A DNA stretch of 8,403 nt from CALARM01 sp964431735 (GTDB lineage: Bacteria; Vulcanimicrobiota; SpSt-956; JAKJGF01). This document shows positions 5,160-8,403 of the stretch, piece after piece. The notes beneath the pieces are model-generated. The model was given only the letters and a program-made list of their open reading frames with translations, was not told the DNA's origin and did no database searches. The position numbers and the translations under genes were made by a program. Each line of letters starts with the position of its first letter. Position 1 is the first letter of the stretch. The DNA lies in assembly GCA_964431735.1 (NCBI GenBank), contig CAYSLJ010000231.1, positions 1 through 8,403 on the forward strand. The letters run 5' to 3'.

Positions 5160-7319
5160 ATAAATCTGAACAAGGTTTTTATAAAGCCCATGGTCATCTT
5201 TTACAAGTTCGTCATGTCTTCCTCTCTGAACTACCCTGCCTTTATCAAGAACTATAATTTCATCACAATCTTTTATTGTACTCAACCTGTGGGCTATTAT
5301 GACGGTGGTACACCCTCTTTTTCTTAAATGTTCATCTATCTTCTTTTCCGTAATGGCATCAAGAGCACTTGTAGCCTCGTCAAGTATCAGAATTCTCGGG
5401 TTTGTAGAGAGAGCTCTCGCTATTTCCAGTCTCTGTCTCTGGCCGCCGCTGAAATTTCTCCCGTCTTCCTCTACAACAGAGTCATATCCTTTTTCTTTTT
5501 CCGTTATACCATCATGGATAGAGGCATCTTTGGCAGCCCTTATAATATCGCTCTTAGGAATTGACTGATCCCAGAGACTTATATTTTCGCTTACTGTTCC
5601 TTCAAAAAGCATAATACTCTGATCTACCATAGCCAGGGTATTATGTATAATCTCTGCAGGTATTTTTTCTACAGGTTTATCATCAAAAAGTATTTCTCCT
5701 TTCCAGGGGTGATAAAGGCTGCATATAAGTTTTCCTATTGTAGATTTACCGCTACCTGAAGAACCGACAAGGGCAACCCTTGCTCCGGGTAATAAAGTAA
5801 GATTAAAATCCTCAATCAGAGGAGGTTCCAGAGGACTGTAGCCGAAAGATATACCTTTAAGTTCAAGTTTTCCAGATAATTTTATAGACGTATCTTTAAT
5901 TATATCTTCCTTTTCTCCATCTATATTATAGCTCAGAATATCATCGAGTCTGTCCATATCGCCATGGACTTCCTGCATGGTACTTCCCAGGTTTACTAGC
6001 CTGTTAAAAGGTGTCATGAAACAGCTCATAAGACTTTGATATGCTACAAGTGTGCCGGCTGTCATATGACCTTTTATAATGAGATAGGCGCCAATAGACA
6101 GCATGACCATTGTATTGAGAGAATTCAGGAATGACGGAATAACTGCAAGAAACTGGGTATATACATTCAATTCCTGTTCTATATTGATCGTTTTAGCAAA
6201 ATATCCTGCCCATCTTGTATAGAAATCTCCTTCTGTACCGCTGGATTTAATGGTTTCAATATAACTCAGGCCTGCCATGGATGTTCCCATGAGTTTTCCT
6301 CTTTCCTGAAGGACTCTCATATTTCCGTCTATCCTTTTTCTTCCTATATATCTCAGGGTAAGAACATTTAAAAATACAATAAATAAACCTGTAATGGTAA
6401 GGTAAATATTAAAGGTAAAAAGAATAATAAGGTAAAAAATACACATAATAATATTAAGTATGTTCGGTGCAAACTGCTGGGCAAGCAACTGGGAGACTTT
6501 ATCGTTTATGGCAACTCTTGAGCTTATATCGCCGGCAAATCGCTGTGTAAAAAATTCAACAGGAAGATTAAGTATATGCCAGAAAAATTTGCTTGAAGTG
6601 CTTAAAGAAAGTTTCGTTTCGAATCTTAATATATAATAGGTCTGAAGATATGTAAGTCCTCCCTGCAATATGGCAGTGATAATTATGCCGATTATAAGAG
6701 GCCCAATAATATTCTCCATTCTATTTATAAGAATATTATCTACAAAAATCTTCATAAACATAGGAATAATAAGACCGGGAAAAACAAGGAGCAATCCTGC
6801 AAGCAAAATATAGATAATTGCTGTTTCAGAACCTTTAAGACGGTTGAGAAGTTTTTTGTAGAGATCCGGTTTTCTCCCTCCTTTTATGAAGTCAGGCCCC
6901 GGCTCAAAGGTAAGTACAATACCTGTAAAGGATCTGCTGAATTCATCTTTTGATACAGTTCTCGGCCCTGCGGCAGGATCATTTAAATACACACAATTTT
7001 TCACAACACCTTCCACTACAAGAAAATGGTTAAAATTCCAGAATACAATCACAGGGAATTTAAGTTTTAATAGCAAATCTACTCCGGGGGCTTTAAAAAC
7101 CTTTGTAATAAGGCCGTATTTTCTGGCGGCTTTTAATATATTTACTGCTTTACTGCCATCACGGGACACTCCGCAATCTATCCTCAGTTTTTCAAGGGGA
7201 ACGCTTCTTCCGTAATAGGCCAGGATAATAGCAAGTGATGCGGCGCCGCATTCTACAGCTTCCATCTGCAGTACTGTAGGGGTTTTAACTCTTTTATTGA
7301 TTATCGTTTCTTTATTCAT
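5157..7319 (-). CDS. NHLM bacteriocin system C39-peptidase ABC exporter (720 residues)
   Basis: Peptidase-containing ABC transporter (PCAT) expected to cut the precursor after its double glycine and export the core across the inner membrane. The C39 domain covers about residues 10-140, with Gln 18 (oxyanion hole), catalytic Cys 24 in the motif QMEAVECGAASLA, His 98 in FNHFLVVEG and Asp 114 in NDPAAG, so the peptidase looks active. The membrane domain spans about 165-440, with hydrophobic segments near 167-190, 203-222, 287-320 and 395-425. The ATPase domain (about 485-720) has Walker A GSSGSGKST 519-527, Q-loop Gln 567, signature FSGGQ 623-627, Walker B ILILDEATS with Glu 648, and His 677. 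Length is normal for the family. The start codon is four bases after the HlyD stop and has no clear Shine-Dalgarno sequence, which points to translational coupling. The stop TGA is the first triplet of the adjoining heptamer array. Confidence 0.96.
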   Translation of the reverse strand: MNKETIINKRVKTPTVLQMEAVECGAASLAIILAYYGRSVPLEKLRIDCGVSRDGSKAVNILKAARKYGLITKVFKAPGVDLLLKLKFPVIVFWNFNHFLVVEGVVKNCVYLNDPAAGPRTVSKDEFSRSFTGIVLTFEPGPDFIKGGRKPDLYKKLLNRLKGSETAIIYILLAGLLLVFPGLIIPMFMKIFVDNILINRMENIIGPLIIGIIITAILQGGLTYLQTYYILRFETKLSLSTSSKFFWHILNLPVEFFTQRFAGDISSRVAINDKVSQLLAQQFAPNILNIIMCIFYLIILFTFNIYLTITGLFIVFLNVLTLRYIGRKRIDGNMRVLQERGKLMGTSMAGLSYIETIKSSGTEGDFYTRWAGYFAKTINIEQELNVYTQFLAVIPSFLNSLNTMVMLSIGAYLIIKGHMTAGTLVAYQSLMSCFMTPFNRLVNLGSTMQEVHGDMDRLDDILSYNIDGEKEDIIKDTSIKLSGKLELKGISFGYSPLEPPLIEDFNLTLLPGARVALVGSSGSGKSTIGKLICSLYHPWKGEILFDDKPVEKIPAEIIHNTLAMVDQSIMLFEGTVSENISLWDQSIPKSDIIRAAKDASIHDGITEKEKGYDSVVEEDGRNFSGGQRQRLEIARALSTNPRILILDEATSALDAITEKKIDEHLRKRGCTTVIIAHRLSTIKDCDEIIVLDKGRVVQRGRHDELVKDDHGLYKNLVQIY

Positions 7320-7323
7320 ATAT

Positions 7324-8265
7324 TTATTCTGTAGAAGGGAAAAGAAGATCTACAGGATGAATCTTTTTTAATATTACAGTTCCTTTGCAGAGGGTTCCGC
7401 TGTATATATGAGGTCCTCCTCTGCCTGATGACCATTTTAATTCTCCATTTGCATCACAGGAAAGTTCTACATGCACTTCCATTGAAGGGCCGCGGGATAA
7501 AAACATAGAAACCAGTTCTTCATTACCTATAACCTTCATCATACTTTCTCTGGTTTCAGGGAAAACATTTACAGATTTTATTTTACCGGGGATAAAGCCA
7601 TAAAGATCTTTTCTGGCTGTAGACGGTGAAATTTGAACATCCATGGATGGTTCAATTGTTTTATCCGTAGCGATAGGTATATACAGTATAGCCTCCATTG
7701 TTTCGTCAGGAGACTCTATAACTGCTATGGTCTCATATTCTTTTATAATATCACCGGGTTTCACGGTTAAATCCAGTATTTTTCCTCTTACAGGGCTTCT
7801 TATTTCCGACAGTAATATTTTCTTTTCATTCAATAAAGTCAATCTATTCTGTAGTTTCTCAATCAATTTACCATTTTTCTCTTTATGTTCATAAAGTTTT
7901 TCTATTTCTTCCTGTATTTCATTAATCAGAATCTCTATATCAGAAATTTCAGGTCTCATAACCTTTCCAATCAGTTGATCAGCCGTAACAACATCCCCTG
8001 TTTTCACATTTAATTCGATAAGAGAGCCTCCTGTCATGGAAATAACTTCCTTCAATCCTCCTCCTTTCAGAAGGATGCCTTCTCCTGCAACAGTAACAGG
8101 AATGATACCTGCAATTAACCAGCTGAAGATTACCGCTATTATTACACCGAACATAATAAGAGCAAGCCATCCCCTGGAATCAGTTATGGTGATTGCCTGA
8201 TCCAGTTGTTCAGGAGATGATAATTTCTGAAGCGCTTCCTGTCTGAAAAGCTTTTTTTCAACCAT
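7324..8265 (-). CDS. NHLM bacteriocin system HlyD-like secretion adaptor (313 residues)
   Basis: Periplasmic adaptor (membrane fusion protein) of the NHLM export machinery, anchored in the inner membrane and expected to dock on the ABC exporter. The N-terminus KKLFRQEALQKLSSPEQLDQ followed by TDSRGW is characteristic of NHLM HlyD proteins and supports the start. One membrane helix covers about 33-53. Residues 60-103 and 155-185 form the two halves of a biotinyl/lipoyl-like domain (GGSLIELNVKTGDVV and SPVRGKILDLTVKPGDII). The short segment 107-153 between them, rich in Glu and Lys, is a predicted coiled-coil hairpin. The C-terminal part (186-313) is the beta-barrel region. The start has only a weak, distant site (TAAGGA about 12 bases upstream). 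It is the first of three same-strand genes, four bases before the peptidase ABC gene. Confidence 0.93.
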   Translation of the reverse strand: MVEKKLFRQEALQKLSSPEQLDQAITITDSRGWLALIMFGVIIAVIFSWLIAGIIPVTVAGEGILLKGGGLKEVISMTGGSLIELNVKTGDVVTADQLIGKVMRPEISDIEILINEIQEEIEKLYEHKEKNGKLIEKLQNRLTLLNEKKILLSEIRSPVRGKILDLTVKPGDIIKEYETIAVIESPDETMEAILYIPIATDKTIEPSMDVQISPSTARKDLYGFIPGKIKSVNVFPETRESMMKVIGNEELVSMFLSRGPSMEVHVELSCDANGELKWSSGRGGPHIYSGTLCKGTVILKKIHPVDLLFPSTE

Positions 8266-8300
8266 TGTTATAAATAATCCTTACCTTTATATGAGAATCG

Positions 8301-8349
8301 TAACGCGTAACGCGTGACGCGTGACGGGTGGTTCGTGATGAGTGACGGC
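8301..8349. repeat. Heptamer array D upstream of the HlyD-like gene
   Basis: Seven consecutive seven-base units in strict register on the plus strand: two TAACGCG, then TGACGCG, TGACGGG, TGGTTCG, TGATGAG and TGACGGC. It starts 36 bases before the HlyD start codon. The GTAACGC/GTGACGC units match those in array C almost exactly, which marks both as copies of one dispersed repeat family. Confidence 0.85.
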
Positions 8350-8403
8350 TAAGGACTGTAAGAAAAATAACTCCGGCAAATTGTTAGAACGATTAGTATC
8401 CTC

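Noticed and set aside
5094..5327. Plus-strand open frame across array C (77 codons)
   Set aside because: It begins in the repeat and runs antisense through the conserved ATPase end of the peptidase ABC gene; no ribosome binding site supports it.

Overview
The window carries a near-complete NHLM-type (nitrile hydratase-like leader microcin) peptide export locus on the minus strand. It also has one unrelated-looking gene on the plus strand and an unusual load of short heptamer repeats. The DNA is AT-rich, with strong Shine-Dalgarno sequences and AGA/ATA-rich coding. Nothing here names a species. An uncultivated, low-GC bacterium is my inference, based on the distant but recognisable NHLM proteins and the repeat-littered spacers.

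Layout, left to right. Bases 1-310 hold no supported gene, but they contain a 35-base imperfect inverted repeat (102-136 and 216-250) resembling REP/BIME-type elements. The gene at 311-1222 (+) encodes a 303-residue protein of unknown function, with a disordered Ser/Thr/Pro-rich N-terminus and a Gly-rich, probably beta-rich body. A large bulged hairpin (1247-1308) lies between it and the convergent peptide gene and probably terminates both. The gene at 1318-1644 (-) encodes the precursor: an NHLP leader ending in ITEDELLAVAGG, followed by a short core with three cysteines. Bases 1645-2115 are a gene-free, very AT-rich spacer with a hairpin-forming repeat array and four 11-bp-spaced boxes just upstream of a TATAAT. 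Then, still on the minus strand, come the NHLM ABC transporter without peptidase (2116-5034), the C39-peptidase ABC exporter (5157-7319) and the HlyD-like membrane fusion subunit (7324-8265).

Expected cooperation, from knowledge of the families: the leader is recognised by the export machinery, the C39 domain cuts after a double glycine, and the two ABC proteins plus the adaptor move the core out of the cell. The transcription order is HlyD, then the peptidase ABC, then the second ABC, then (probably from its own promoter) the precursor. No modification enzyme (LanM, YcaO, radical SAM, nitrile-hydratase-like) is visible, so it is open whether and how the core is modified.

The most unusual feature is a family of 7-bp-period arrays built on TGANNNN (or its complement NNNNTCA). 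They occur in the precursor leader region, between the two ABC genes, upstream of HlyD, and inside the coding sequence of the second ABC gene, where they add the peptide QLTAHDSRLT. One array also supplies the stop codon of the peptidase ABC gene.
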